DNA of 64,000 nt from Neoalteromonas arenosi (GCF_030362855.1 NZ_JAUCBP010000013.1:1-64000), one strand, 5' to 3'. Shown: positions 46,000 to 56,131, counted from the first letter of the stretch. Notes: generated by a model from the letters alone, not told the origin. A program made the numbers and translations.

Positions 46000-46670
46000 G
46001 CAAATTGTTGGGTATTCGCCAGCAATGGATAGGTTGTGTAATGTTGTGCGCAGGCATCAGTCTGACGATTGCACCAGCGGCACATGCGCAACAAGTCGGT
46101 GCAGCGCAAAATACCCCACCGCCTATTATTGATCCGAATGTACAGCGTCGTACTGTTGACGAATCTGATATAGATTCGGAAAACTTTGAAATCACGCCGT
46201 TTGCCGGTTTCCAAACCATTGAAGACTTTGGCAACGACGTGGTTTACGGCGTCCGCTTAGGTTATCACGTGTCAGAGAGTTTCTTTGTTGAAGCGGCCTA
46301 TGGGGCGGCTACGGCGGGCACTACGAGTTTTGAAGAACTGTCGGGCGGCGCCCCGTTTTTAACTGACGAAGAACGCGATTTTGTGGTTTACGATTTATCC
46401 CTGGGTTACAACTTTAATGGCGAAATCTTCTTTGCCGATGGTGTAGCCTTCAATACCGATTTTTACGTCTTGGCAGGTGGTGGCGGTACCGACTTTGGAG
46501 GCGATGAGCGCTTCACACTGACATTAGGGGCCGGTTACCGCGTGCTCCTAACCGATTATTTATCGCTACGTTTGGACGTGCGCGATCATATCTTCAATAG
46601 CGATTTGATTGGCGAAGAAAAATCCACGCATAACATGGCATATACGCTCGGCGTGAGCGTATTTTTCTAG
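45969..46670 (+). CDS. Outer-membrane beta-barrel protein
   Basis: A 233-residue protein with a signal peptide (ending AHA-QQ near residue 41) and a short linker followed by an OmpA-like eight-strand barrel (ENFEITPFAGFQTIEDFGNDVVYGVRLGYHV, repeated alternating strands, final GVSVFF). The start is uncertain: this GTG lies inside the end of the previous gene, and TTG codons near 46005 would also give a normal signal peptide. Both this and the preceding protein end in the same SVFF/TVFF style, so they may be related barrels. A ribosome site for the next gene follows after the stop. Confidence 0.75.
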   Translation: METRRHSVFLSKLLGIRQQWIGCVMLCAGISLTIAPAAHAQQVGAAQNTPPPIIDPNVQRRTVDESDIDSENFEITPFAGFQTIEDFGNDVVYGVRLGYHVSESFFVEAAYGAATAGTTSFEELSGGAPFLTDEERDFVVYDLSLGYNFNGEIFFADGVAFNTDFYVLAGGGGTDFGGDERFTLTLGAGYRVLLTDYLSLRLDVRDHIFNSDLIGEEKSTHNMAYTLGVSVFF

Positions 46671-46680
46671 GAGTTCGATT

Positions 46681-47208
46681 ATGCAACCTAAATACAATAT
46701 TTTTACTGACTTCCCCAAATTAGCCATGCTTTTAGCATTGTTATTGGTGCTAACTACTCTGACAACGGAAACTCAGGCAAACACCGCAAGTAGCGAGGCG
46801 CCAGATTTCACGTTGCCGAGCCGCGATGGCGATAATCGACGACTCGCTGAAGAGCGCGGCAATATCGTGCTAGTTAACTTCTGGGCGAGTTGGTGTGGTC
46901 CGTGCCGTGAAGAGCTCCCAGAAATGGAGGCTCTACAACAAAAATACGAAGACATGGGCTTTACCGTATTGGCTGTTAATGTAGACGACAAACCAGAGAA
47001 GGCTGACGTGCTTCTGGATGATATTGAAGTGACGTTCCCCGTATTGTTTGATACCCAAGGTGAAGTCAGTGAGCTTTACGATGTAAGTGCAATGCCCACG
47101 ACGGTTATTGTTGACCGCAATGGTATTGCTCGGCTAACTCACAAAGGCTATACCGCGGGCGACGAAAAGAAATACGAAAAAGCGATCAAAATCCTAATGC
47201 GGGAATAA
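46681..47208 (+). CDS. TlpA-family periplasmic thioredoxin
   Basis: A 175-residue thioredoxin-fold protein with a signal peptide (about 1-33). Active site [14 protein letters not shown] has C72 and C75; later cis-Pro in [11 protein letters not shown]. TlpA-type proteins keep Cys pairs reduced in the periplasm, for example in CXXCH motifs before heme attachment, which fits the several c-type heme proteins encoded nearby. It starts a trio with DUF4266 and DUF3570 genes that is commonly found together. Confidence 0.92.
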   Translation: MQPKYNIFTDFPKLAMLLALLLVLTTLTTETQANTASSEAPDFTLPSRDGDNRRLAEERGNIVLVNFWASWCGPCREELPEMEALQQKYEDMGFTVLAVNVDDKPEKADVLLDDIEVTFPVLFDTQGEVSELYDVSAMPTTVIVDRNGIARLTHKGYTAGDEKKYEKAIKILMRE

Positions 47209-47212
47209 TGTT

Positions 47213-47464
47213 ATGCGTAAATTGATTCGACTACTCTGTGCGGCAACCGTTGTCGCATTAACGACGGGCTGTGTTTCTACTGATGAATACGCCTTTAACA
47301 TTGAGCCTTGGGTGAAACCCTATGAACGTTCAAATTTGGCAGACCCAATTATGAGTATGAACCGCAATCCAATAGCGCGTTCATATGCCAAGCACGTGTT
47401 TGAGTCACGCGAGGGAGCTCGTGGGGCAGACGGTGGTGCTGGTGGCGGCTGCGGATGCAACTGA
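47213..47464 (+). CDS. DUF4266 small lipoprotein
   Basis: An 83-residue lipoprotein (lipobox TTGC, Cys20). The conserved VKPYERSNLADPIMS block and the Gly-rich, Cys-containing tail (GGAGGGCGCN) define DUF4266. The tail with two Cys might bind metal. It lies between the TlpA gene and the DUF3570 gene, and its stop overlaps the next start by 10 bases. Confidence 0.9.
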   Translation: MRKLIRLLCAATVVALTTGCVSTDEYAFNIEPWVKPYERSNLADPIMSMNRNPIARSYAKHVFESREGARGADGGAGGGCGCN

Positions 47465-48597
47465 TGGCTAATTGTCGGCTATTTATAACGGGTGTTTTAC
47501 TGCTGCTAAGCACGTCTAGTTGGGCGGCAGTATTACCCGAAGACCGCTCAGATGTGATGTATCACTATTACTCTGGCGATGGTGTAACTATCGATGGACC
47601 GTCTATCTTACTGCGCAAAAAAATTGGTAATCGCGTTTCATTATCTGCCAATTATTATTTGGACACGGTGTCTGGTGCGTCAATTGATGTGCGTGCGACA
47701 GCGAGTCCGTATGTTGAAGAGCGTGAAGAAACGACATTGGGTGCAGACTTTCTGCACAATAAAACGCTAGTGAGTATGAGTTACACCAACAGCAGCGAAA
47801 ATGACTTTGAAGCAAGCTCTGCATACATCGGAATTAGTCAGGATTTTTTTGGTGACCTGACCAATATCAGCTTGAGCTACGCTAAAGGCTGGGATGAAGT
47901 TGGCCGTCGCGGTGATGAGAATTTCTTAGAGGAAGCCGACCGCAACAAGTACGGAATAGGCATTACCCAGATTGTTACGAAAAGTATGATCGTGGGGTTT
48001 TCCGCTGAACACATTTCTGACGAAGGCTATTTGAATAATCCGTATCGCTCGGTGCGTTTCTTAGATGACAGTGCCGCGCGCGGCTTTAGTTTTGCAACCG
48101 AGATCTATCCTGAAACTCGCTCGAGTAACGCGGTATCACTCAACGCCAACTATTACTTGCCTTATCGAGCCGCAATATACGCTGATGTGCGCTGGTACAA
48201 TGACACCTGGGGAATTACCGCGAGTAACGGTAAGTTAGGGTATATCCACACCATCGGTGACGATTGGATCATTGATGTCTACGCGCGCTACTACAGCCAA
48301 GAAAGCGCCGATTTCTATCAAGATTTATTTGGTCGTCCGAATGAATTTAATTTTATGGCCCGCGACAAGGAAATGAGCACCTACAGCAATTTCACTGCTG
48401 GGATTAGCGTGGCTTACGAATGGCAGTTTTCAGCGAGCGCCATGATCAAGAAATCCAGTATTCAGTTCGAATACGACTACATGCAGTTTGATTACGATAA
48501 TTTTCGGGATGTGACCGCCGATGCCCCCGTCGGGGAAGAGCCGTTATTTGGGTTCTCGGCCAATGTTATCAAAGTTTACGCATCCATTTGGTATTAA
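47455..48597 (+). CDS. DUF3570 outer-membrane protein
   Basis: A 380-residue protein with a signal peptide (about 1-24) and many alternating amphipathic strands ending in VYASIWY, a barrel-like C-terminus. The opening LPEDRSDVMYHYYSGDGVTIDGPSILLRKKIG is characteristic of DUF3570. It is probably a transmembrane barrel of about 16 strands. DUF3570, DUF4266 and TlpA genes usually cluster with a flavin transferase (ApbE), which is missing here. Function unknown; often near extracytoplasmic redox proteins. Confidence 0.88.
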   Translation: MQLMANCRLFITGVLLLLSTSSWAAVLPEDRSDVMYHYYSGDGVTIDGPSILLRKKIGNRVSLSANYYLDTVSGASIDVRATASPYVEEREETTLGADFLHNKTLVSMSYTNSSENDFEASSAYIGISQDFFGDLTNISLSYAKGWDEVGRRGDENFLEEADRNKYGIGITQIVTKSMIVGFSAEHISDEGYLNNPYRSVRFLDDSAARGFSFATEIYPETRSSNAVSLNANYYLPYRAAIYADVRWYNDTWGITASNGKLGYIHTIGDDWIIDVYARYYSQESADFYQDLFGRPNEFNFMARDKEMSTYSNFTAGISVAYEWQFSASAMIKKSSIQFEYDYMQFDYDNFRDVTADAPVGEEPLFGFSANVIKVYASIWY

Positions 48598-48630
48598 GTA
48601 CTGATGCAAGCGGTGCAAAGGAGTTTTCAT

Positions 48631-49221
48631 ATGTGGCAAGAATTTAAACGCGTAGGATGGGCCAACGTAGTGATGTTGGTATTACTGTGTGTCGCTGCGG
48701 GCTTGTCTTTTGTCGCGCGAGCGCAAGATAGTGACGTAGATGATTTGGGGTTGCTAGCGCCGCCTCCGGCTGCCACTGAGAGTGAATTAGCGGAACAAAT
48801 CGAAACCCTGCAACAGTCATTGGTCAAGTTGAATCGCGACCTGTTTATTTTGGAAGAGGATTTACTTTTCCCGTCGAGCACACAAGTCGTGGTGTACCTG
48901 TCCATGGATGTCGGCACTTATTTCGATTTAGATTCGGTCGAGATTAAAATTGGCGATGAGACCGTGACCCATTATTTGTATACCGCGAAACAAGTTGATG
49001 CACTTGTTCGCGGCGGAGTGCACCGCGTCTATATTGGTAATATTGGCCAAGGTGAGCACGAGTTGAGCGCCTTTTTCCATGGCACTGGCCCAGAGGAGCG
49101 TCCGTATAAGCGCGGTGTAACCTTGGCGTTTGAAAAAACCGATGACCCAAGCGCAATAGAGCTACAAATCGTCGATTCGACTATGGCGCAACAACCCGAA
49201 TTCATAGCCACTGCGCTGTAG
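48631..49221 (+). CDS. Exported coiled-coil/beta protein of the ExbBD-TPR cluster
   Basis: A 196-residue protein with an N-terminal signal or anchor helix (about 12-31, ending ARA-QD), a short coiled coil (about 48-72; ESELAEQIETLQQSLVKLN) and a beta-rich domain (about 80-165) with QVVVYLSMDVGTYFDLDSVEIKIG. I do not recognise the family. The ATG at 48631 has AAGGAG 8 bases upstream; an earlier ATG at 48604 lacks one. It sits between DUF3570 and the TPR genes and belongs to this cluster by spacing. Confidence 0.7.
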   Translation: MWQEFKRVGWANVVMLVLLCVAAGLSFVARAQDSDVDDLGLLAPPPAATESELAEQIETLQQSLVKLNRDLFILEEDLLFPSSTQVVVYLSMDVGTYFDLDSVEIKIGDETVTHYLYTAKQVDALVRGGVHRVYIGNIGQGEHELSAFFHGTGPEERPYKRGVTLAFEKTDDPSAIELQIVDSTMAQQPEFIATAL

Positions 49222-49230
49222 GGAACACGC

Positions 49231-51243
49231 GTGAAACTCAAATACTTTCCATTAAAACTTGGGCTGGTTTTAGTGCTTATCGCATTGGTGCTGGCTGTGA
49301 CTACGCCTTTGCAAGCACAAGACGAGCAGGACGTGCCCTCGCGGCTTGAGCAGTTGCGATTTGGCCAAGTTTTATATGAATACTTTCAGCAGCAGCCTTT
49401 GGCCACTTTGCATGCCATCGAGTTAGCCAAGCATAATGGTTACCCGGCAGATGAGCAGGCGCGCTTGCAATTGATCGAAGGCGGAGCGAACTTGCAGCTA
49501 GGGATGACCCGCGCAGCAACACAGCACCTCGAAGCGCTGTTAGCAGAAACACAGCCACCGGAAATTCAGGCGCAAGCCTGGTATTGGTTGGCGAAAACCG
49601 CCTTTCAGCAAGGTGCCTACCAAGTGAGTGAACAGGCGCACACCTTATTGCAAGACGAAACCCTCGAAGATTATATTGAACTCAGCCAGCGCAATGAATT
49701 GGAGTACCAGTCTGCGTACTATCAATTACAAACCAACCCACAGGCGTGGCAGCAAACGCTGGGCGTTATTGACACAAACAGTATTTGGTTTCCTTACCTT
49801 GTCGCTAATGCCGGTATCCAAGCATTCAACAGTGGCGACTATGAACTCGCGACAGAGCTATTTGTTGATGCGATAAAATCTGCGAGCACACCACGACAAA
49901 ACGCCTGGGACTGGTCATTTGATTGGTTTAAAGTGCCGACCGTTTCGTGGTGGCCTTGGTCTGAACCCGAAGCGCAAACACCGCAGATAGATACCGAAAC
50001 CTATGAGCGCAATGTTTTATTAGACCGCCTTTATTTGCTATTAGGCCAAGCCTTTGTTCAACAGAACAACTTCCCTGCTGCCTTTAATGCGTTTAAGCAA
50101 ATCCAAGCCGACAGTTTATACGCCGAACAGGGTTTGTTGGCCTATGGTTGGGCGTTAGCCAATGATTCGCGTTGGTCTGAAGCTATGGCAATTTGGCAAT
50201 ATTTACAGCAATCCGGTAAAGGACTTCCAGCATTACAGGCGACGCATGCCTTGGCCTATGGTTATGAGCAGCAAACAGATTATCAACAAGCGTTTGCGAT
50301 GTTAGGCACGTCTTTAGAGCAATTAGAATCGGCGCGGATAAGTTTGAACGCGATCGTCGAAAACTCAGCATATACCGAGTTTTTCTATCGCTTGGCGACT
50401 GAAGAGCAAATTGAGTCGAGTAAGCAATGGCCGCGGATCCATCAAGATTTGTTGGTTGATTTACTCAGCGGTGACAATCAAACCAACACTGCAAAACAGT
50501 TGAACGGCGTATTGCAGTTACTTGATGTCAATCGCTTGATTGCACAGCAACAACAAACGTTGAACTACTTAGAGCAATTGCTCGATGAACGCACAGAGGC
50601 TCTAACTGGGCGCGCAGCGCAATTACAACTAGCTGCTACAGAGCTTACGATCAGTGAGAGTGAACAGCAGTTACAGCAATACAGCGAGCGAGTTGCTGAT
50701 GCCGCAGTAAACCCGCAAAACCTAGCTAATGCAGAGCAGCGAGAACAACTGGAGCGGGTGGAAGCGGCACTTAAGCGCCTCAGCAGCATTCGCTCAAATC
50801 CTGATTTACCCGCACGCAGGGCTGCGCGTATCGACCAGCGCTTGCAGCGCCTGCGTGGCATCCTCATGTGGGATTTACAAGAACAGCAAACAACGAGTCA
50901 GTTTGCCCATGAAGCCAAAATTGCCCAAACACGTGCAATCCTTGATGAAACGCTCGCGCGTTTTAACGCGCTTCAAGGGCTGACGGGCGACCGCCAGGCA
51001 TTAACGGCAACTGTAGGCGAGCAGTATAAGCGTTTGTTTGCGCTACGCGAACGCTTCAGCACCAAATTAGAGGAAACAATGGCATTGCAGCAACAGCTTA
51101 TTGCGTCGTTGCGCAATCACTTAATGGTAGCTGTGGCACAGCGCGATGCAGTGTTGCTCGAACAAATAACGGCTACTCGGCTCGCCATGCTGCGGATGCA
51201 GGATATCAGCTACTCTCGTCAACAACAGCGAGGGGGTGACTAA
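49231..51243 (+). CDS. Exported TPR/coiled-coil protein
   Basis: A 670-residue protein with a signal peptide (about 1-29), tetratricopeptide-like helical repeats (about 35-430) and a long coiled-coil region (about 430-660; EQLLDERTEALTGRAAQLQ, VEAALKRLSS). The GTG start has AGGGA upstream. TPR arrays bind partner proteins, and the coiled coil could span the periplasm. Its stop overlaps the next ATG (TAATG), so translation is coupled to the next lipoprotein gene. Confidence 0.78.
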   Translation: MKLKYFPLKLGLVLVLIALVLAVTTPLQAQDEQDVPSRLEQLRFGQVLYEYFQQQPLATLHAIELAKHNGYPADEQARLQLIEGGANLQLGMTRAATQHLEALLAETQPPEIQAQAWYWLAKTAFQQGAYQVSEQAHTLLQDETLEDYIELSQRNELEYQSAYYQLQTNPQAWQQTLGVIDTNSIWFPYLVANAGIQAFNSGDYELATELFVDAIKSASTPRQNAWDWSFDWFKVPTVSWWPWSEPEAQTPQIDTETYERNVLLDRLYLLLGQAFVQQNNFPAAFNAFKQIQADSLYAEQGLLAYGWALANDSRWSEAMAIWQYLQQSGKGLPALQATHALAYGYEQQTDYQQAFAMLGTSLEQLESARISLNAIVENSAYTEFFYRLATEEQIESSKQWPRIHQDLLVDLLSGDNQTNTAKQLNGVLQLLDVNRLIAQQQQTLNYLEQLLDERTEALTGRAAQLQLAATELTISESEQQLQQYSERVADAAVNPQNLANAEQREQLERVEAALKRLSSIRSNPDLPARRAARIDQRLQRLRGILMWDLQEQQTTSQFAHEAKIAQTRAILDETLARFNALQGLTGDRQALTATVGEQYKRLFALRERFSTKLEETMALQQQLIASLRNHLMVAVAQRDAVLLEQITATRLAMLRMQDISYSRQQQRGGD

Positions 51244-54200
51244 TGTCTATGCGTCTTAGAAAAGTAGCGGTTGCGGTTAGTTGTATGTGCGCTTTAAGCG
51301 CGTGTAGTTGGAATCGCGCTGAGGTAGTTTTAGCGCCATCAAACAAAGTCGCAGCTGATAGCACGACCCGAGACAATGCACTGGTTAACCTAACATTGGA
51401 GCCGATCCAGGCTGAGCCTTCGACGTTGCCAGCGACTACTTTGAGTGATTTGCGCGACCAGTATCACGCGTTGATGCCAATGGTTGAAACGTTGACTGAA
51501 CAACCAAGTACTGAGTTGGCTTGGCAGGGCGAGCTGAGTCAAGATATTCGCAATCGACTAGCCGATATTGAAATGCTCCTTGCTGAAGAGGCTCAGGCCG
51601 AAGGGACAACTCAACCTGCAGACGGTAATTATTACACCGTTGCGATTGAAGCCTACGAAGCGTTGTTAGCAACCGAACAAAGCGCAGCAACGCCACTATC
51701 GCCTTTGGCCAAAGAAAATGTGCTGTATCAGCTCGCGCGGGCTTATGCGTTGCAGGGTGACGATCAACAAGCCGTGCAATATTCAAAGCGTCTATTAAAG
51801 CAATTTCCCCACAGCGACTTTGCTGGGGAATTATATTTCCGCGAGGGCGAGTACCATTACAACAATGGTAACTATCCAGCAGCCATCACTGCCTACGAAA
51901 AAGTATTACAAGCCAAAGGTGAGGTAACTTACGCATACGCCCTAGAAAATGACACCTTCTACGCCATGTCAGCGTACATGAAGGCTTGGAGTCACTTTAA
52001 ATTAGAACAATATTCGCGCTCGATAGACGCCTTTATCACGATGCTAGAGGCAACGTTAGCGACGCAAACGTATGCACAGGCACACAAACCCATTGATGAG
52101 CTGGGTTTGAGCGAGCAAAAGCTGGTGGAGGATGCATTGTCGATGACGGCTTTAATGTTCCGTTCACAAGGCAGCGCTGATGCTATTGTTGATTATTTTC
52201 GCTTTGCCGGTGAAAAACCGTTTACCTATCTTGTTTACGATACGCTCGCGCAAAAACTGCTGGACGACAGTCAGTATCGCGACTCTGCGCGTGTGTATTT
52301 AGCATTTGCCCAAGAGTATCCGCTGCATGAAAGTGCCATTGACTCGTTCATTAAACACATTGATGTGTACATTATTGGCGACTTCCCCTCGGACGTGTTA
52401 CCGGCCAAACAGCGCTTTATTGAAGCCTACGGTATTAACGGGCCACACTGGCAAGGGTTTACTGCCGAGCAGTTTACTCGAGCAACGCCATACCTGGAAC
52501 AGTATCTACAGGAGCTTGCGCAGTTCGAGCATTCACTCGGTCAGCAAAGCATCGCAGCATTAACTGAGCTGCAAGCTGAAGCGACTGTTGATGCAGAGCG
52601 CCAAACCTATTTAATCGAGACGCGCGACCAAGCCTACGCGTTGGCCGAGCGCTGGTATCGCGAATTTATCGCGACCTTTGGGCCAGGGGAGAAGGTGGCA
52701 GATACGCAGTTTTTCTTGGCTGAGAGCTTGTATGAGATTGGTCGTTATGCCGCGGCTGTGGCTGAATATGAAGCCTTTGCATACACCTTTATTGATCATC
52801 CACAGGCGTCTGATGCGGCTTACACGGCATTGTTAAGTTTGACCGAGCTGGCAAAGGAGCCAGCGTCGTTAGCGCTAAACGATCAAGCTAGCGCTATGGC
52901 ATTCACGCCATTGCAGCGCAGTCAAGCGCGGTTTTTGCAGTACTTTGGTGACGATCCAAGAGCGAACAAGATCGGCATGAGTTTGGCGCAATCATTATTT
53001 GATGCCCAGCAATACCTCGATGCGATGACGTGGGCGCAGTGGTTATTGGCGCGTGATATCGAACCAGATGCACAGCAAACTGCGCGTCTGGTGTTGGCTC
53101 AAAGCCAGTTTGAAGTTGAAGATTACGCCGCTGCACAGGGCAACTATCAAATACTGTTAACCTTACTTAATAGTCAAGACCCTTTGCATGGCGAGTTAAC
53201 CGATAAGCTCGCAGCGACTTTTTATCAACAAGCACAACAGGCACTAGCCAGTGCTCCCGTTCAGTCAGATCCGTCAATGCCAATCAGTCCAGAGCGCGCA
53301 CAAGCGCTGCGAAGTGCGGTAAGCCAGCTGTTACAGGTAATTGAACAAACGCCAAGCTCAGCAATAGCCGTAAACGCGCAATACGATGCCGCGAGCTATT
53401 TGATGCTGTTATCAGATTGGCAGCCAGCGATTGATTTGTTGGTCGATTTTGAGCAGCGTTACCCGCAACACGAACTAACCCGTTCAATACCCGAGCGACT
53501 CATTGTGGCTTATGAAAATAGCCAGCAATGGTTAGCGGCTTCAGCGCGACTCATCACCCTATGGCAAAGCGATAAAGCCAGTGAGAAAGGGCGTGAGGCG
53601 CTATATCTAGCTGCTGAGTATGCGGACAAGGCCGGTGCTGTAGATATAGCCTTACCGCATTTTAGAACCTATGCGCATAGTTATCCTTCACCATTAGCAC
53701 AAGCCAATGCTGCGCGTTATACACTGAGTGAGTACTATCGCGAAAGTGGAGAGGACAGTAAGCGACGTTTTTGGCTCAACAAGTTGATCGAAGCAGATGC
53801 CCAAGCAGGCAGCGAACGCAGTAACCGCTCGCGCTATCTTGCGGCGATGGCCTCGAGCGTGTTCGCCGATGATGCCTTTTATGCTTTCAAACGCATTCAA
53901 TTGACCTTGCCTTTGCAAGATAGCATTCAGCAAAAACGCGATGCAATGCAGGCCGTAATAAAAGCTAATCAGAATATCATTGATTATAAGGTCGCTGAGT
54001 TCACGACTAAAGCCGGTTACCGTTTAGCCGATGCATACGCTTCATTAGCGCAAGCCTTGTACGATTCAGAGCGCCCAGAAGGCCTTGATGCGCTTGCCTT
54101 GGAGCAATATGACATTCTCTTGGAAGAGCAGGCTTATCCGTTTGAGGAACAGGCCATTGCCATCCATGAGTCTAACGCCCAACGCAGTTGGCAAGGTCTA

Positions 54201-54305
54201 TACGACGAATGGGTCGCACAGAGTTTTGCTGCTTTGGCGCGATTAATGCCTGCGCAGTACAACAAGCAAGAGCAGCAAACGGAGGTCGATTATGGCGAAT
54301 TCTAA
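51243..54305 (+). CDS. Large TPR lipoprotein
   Basis: A 1020-residue lipoprotein (lipobox LSAC, Cys21). It is built almost wholly from TPR-like helical repeats; clear ones include YQLARAYALQGDDQQAVQYSKRLLKQFP (split here as YQLARAYALQGDDQ and AVQYSKRLLKQFP), LYFREGEYHYNNGNYPAAI and QFFLAESLYEIGRYAAA. It is probably tethered to the outer membrane and exposed to the periplasm, as in the TPR scaffolds of Tol-Pal (YbgF) and gliding motors. The next gene overlaps by 14 bases. Confidence 0.82.
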   Translation: MSMRLRKVAVAVSCMCALSACSWNRAEVVLAPSNKVAADSTTRDNALVNLTLEPIQAEPSTLPATTLSDLRDQYHALMPMVETLTEQPSTELAWQGELSQDIRNRLADIEMLLAEEAQAEGTTQPADGNYYTVAIEAYEALLATEQSAATPLSPLAKENVLYQLARAYALQGDDQQAVQYSKRLLKQFPHSDFAGELYFREGEYHYNNGNYPAAITAYEKVLQAKGEVTYAYALENDTFYAMSAYMKAWSHFKLEQYSRSIDAFITMLEATLATQTYAQAHKPIDELGLSEQKLVEDALSMTALMFRSQGSADAIVDYFRFAGEKPFTYLVYDTLAQKLLDDSQYRDSARVYLAFAQEYPLHESAIDSFIKHIDVYIIGDFPSDVLPAKQRFIEAYGINGPHWQGFTAEQFTRATPYLEQYLQELAQFEHSLGQQSIAALTELQAEATVDAERQTYLIETRDQAYALAERWYREFIATFGPGEKVADTQFFLAESLYEIGRYAAAVAEYEAFAYTFIDHPQASDAAYTALLSLTELAKEPASLALNDQASAMAFTPLQRSQARFLQYFGDDPRANKIGMSLAQSLFDAQQYLDAMTWAQWLLARDIEPDAQQTARLVLAQSQFEVEDYAAAQGNYQILLTLLNSQDPLHGELTDKLAATFYQQAQQALASAPVQSDPSMPISPERAQALRSAVSQLLQVIEQTPSSAIAVNAQYDAASYLMLLSDWQPAIDLLVDFEQRYPQHELTRSIPERLIVAYENSQQWLAASARLITLWQSDKASEKGREALYLAAEYADKAGAVDIALPHFRTYAHSYPSPLAQANAARYTLSEYYRESGEDSKRRFWLNKLIEADAQAGSERSNRSRYLAAMASSVFADDAFYAFKRIQLTLPLQDSIQQKRDAMQAVIKANQNIIDYKVAEFTTKAGYRLADAYASLAQALYDSERPEGLDALALEQYDILLEEQAYPFEEQAIAIHESNAQRSWQGLYDEWVAQSFAALARLMPAQYNKQEQQTEVDYGEF

Positions 54306-54984
54306 AATCGTATTTAAGTATTGCGCCTTAGTGATATACCTCGCTGTACTTTCAGGTTGTGCGACTGTCGAGCAGTGGTTGCCACAGACTGAAGACGTCG
54401 CCGAAGTGCCAACCGCTGAAACATCATCCACATCGCCAGAGCCAACTGTGGTGAATCGTTTTCGCAGCAGTGCTAGAGCGCTATCAACGCAGCAAAAGGC
54501 TTGGGTAGGCACGTTAAAATCCCAATTGGATAGTGATGATCACGCGGGCATCAGTGCGACATTGCGAATCATGGCTGATAGCTTAGGCGCAGGACAGAAT
54601 GAACCGTCGATGTTGCTAGTTGCAATGGGCGATGGAGCACAGCGTATTGGCGAGCAACAAGATGCTTTAGCTTATTGGCAACGTGCGGTAGAAATAAATT
54701 CAGATAATTATTTTGCCCACGATCGTTTGGCAACCCATTACCGAACGACAGGCGATTTTGACCTAGCGAAAACCCATTACGGCCAAGCCCTGTCTGCATG
54801 GCCTGGGTTCACCAATGCCTACCGTAATCGCGGTATTTTGTTCGACCTATACATGGGCGACAAGGCTGCGGCGCTTAACGATTACGTGCGCTACAAACAA
54901 TTATTGGAGCAAGACGGACAACCTACCAAAGAAGTTGACCGCTGGATAAGGGAGATGCAACGTGCAATTGAACAAAATGCTTAA
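54292..54984 (+). CDS. TPR lipoprotein
   Basis: A 230-residue lipoprotein (lipobox LSGC, Cys23) with TPR-like repeats in the second half (about 105-215; LAYWQRAVEINSDNYFAHDRLATHYRTTGDFDLAKTHYGQAL can be seen as two repeats from about 125). GGAGG lies 6 bases upstream of the ATG. It overlaps both neighbours (14 and 23 bases), a sign of tight co-translation and fixed stoichiometry in the motor cluster. Confidence 0.8.
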   Translation: MANSKIVFKYCALVIYLAVLSGCATVEQWLPQTEDVAEVPTAETSSTSPEPTVVNRFRSSARALSTQQKAWVGTLKSQLDSDDHAGISATLRIMADSLGAGQNEPSMLLVAMGDGAQRIGEQQDALAYWQRAVEINSDNYFAHDRLATHYRTTGDFDLAKTHYGQALSAWPGFTNAYRNRGILFDLYMGDKAAALNDYVRYKQLLEQDGQPTKEVDRWIREMQRAIEQNA

Positions 54985-55348
54985 AGGGCGCCGCCAATTT
55001 CGACGGGGTCGTAAACTCATTACGGCTTATTTGGTCGTTACTGCGTCGGCTGTCATGATTGCTGATGTGAAAGCGCAACAAAACGCTGCCGATACCGACG
55101 GGGTTATCCGCCTTGAAGAGACTATTCGCGGTGATCAGCAACAACCTCGAGTGTTGTCGATTGTGCCGTGGGATTCACCTGCTCACAAGCGTATTGGCCG
55201 AGTTGCATTGACCGGCGATAGAACGGCGTTTATGGAACCCCTCGAACGGTCAGCGTTTTTACAGCGTGTTGCGCTTCACCAGGCTTTGCTTGGTGCTGCT
55301 ACATCTGAAAATACACAAGATAGCGCAGCCAACGAAAATAATAAGTAG
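54962..55348 (+). CDS. Exported hypothetical protein of the motor cluster
   Basis: A 128-residue protein with a basic N-terminus (GRRQFRRGRK) and a hydrophobic stretch (about 19-38, VKA-QQ cleavage), so it is exported. The mature portion (VIRLEETIRGDQQQPRVLSIVPWD, about 46-70) has no family that I recognise. GTG start with GGGAGA 6 bases upstream; overlaps the TPR lipoprotein gene by 23 bases. A 106-base gap follows before the ExbB gene. It may be a periplasmic accessory linking TPR lipoproteins to the inner-membrane motor. Confidence 0.65.
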   Translation: MQLNKMLKGRRQFRRGRKLITAYLVVTASAVMIADVKAQQNAADTDGVIRLEETIRGDQQQPRVLSIVPWDSPAHKRIGRVALTGDRTAFMEPLERSAFLQRVALHQALLGAATSENTQDSAANENNK

Positions 55349-55454
55349 GGATAAGTACTAATACTCAACAGCAGTTTTTTTTCTGTACACTGCTTCACTC
55401 ATATCAATCAATCTGTGGCTGAGCACAGCTAAAACGCATAATTCGGAGACCATT

Positions 55455-56126
55455 ATGGATGTTATGCAAACTATCGTTCGTTTCTTTCAAGAAGGCGGAC
55501 CTTTCATGTTCCCCATTTCTATAGTGCTCGCACTTGGCGTCGCCGTAGCACTCGAGCGCTACGTGTTCTTGTCGATGGCCAAGCGCACCAATAAAAGCGC
55601 TTTTGCACAGATTGAACCTTTGCTCGCGTCGAGCCGATTTGACCAAATCTTAGAAATTGGCAAAAGCAGCAGCGCACCCATCGCCCGCGTAGTTGCGGCC
55701 GGTGTTGCACGTTTGAGCATTAGCCCACGTCGTGAAGATATCGAATATGCAATGGAAGAGGGTTTAATGGAGTCTATTCCTCGCTTAGAAAAACGCACGG
55801 GCTATTTAGGTACGCTGGCAAATATCTCAACGTTGTTGGGATTACTAGGTACGATTATCGGCCTGATCGCCGCTTTCTCAGCGGTAGCAAATGCCGACCC
55901 AGCAGAAAAAGCCAGTTTGCTTTCACAAAGTATTTCGGTAGCGATGAACACGACAGCCTTCGGTTTGATTGCTGCTATTCCGCTGCTAGCATTTCACTCG
56001 GTGTTGCAAACCAAAACTACCGAGATCATCGATAGTATGGAAATGGCTGGCGTTAAGTGTTTAAACACTCTGGTAGCCAGCAACAACATCCGTCCGCAAA
56101 CTCGCTCTTCAGATAACAGAGATTAA
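55455..56126 (+). CDS. MotA/TolQ/ExbB proton-channel protein
   Basis: A 223-residue inner-membrane protein with three membrane helices (about 17-37, 115-140, 160-182) and a large cytoplasmic loop between the first two. The typical TolQ/ExbB segments are TGYLGTLANISTLLGLLGTIIGLI and SISVAMNTTAFGLIAAIPLL, with the Thr residues lining the proton path. It would form the pentameric stator around the ExbD pair encoded next. GGAG lies before the ATG. Confidence 0.95.
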   Translation: MDVMQTIVRFFQEGGPFMFPISIVLALGVAVALERYVFLSMAKRTNKSAFAQIEPLLASSRFDQILEIGKSSSAPIARVVAAGVARLSISPRREDIEYAMEEGLMESIPRLEKRTGYLGTLANISTLLGLLGTIIGLIAAFSAVANADPAEKASLLSQSISVAMNTTAFGLIAAIPLLAFHSVLQTKTTEIIDSMEMAGVKCLNTLVASNNIRPQTRSSDNRD

Positions 56127-56131
56127 TCACT

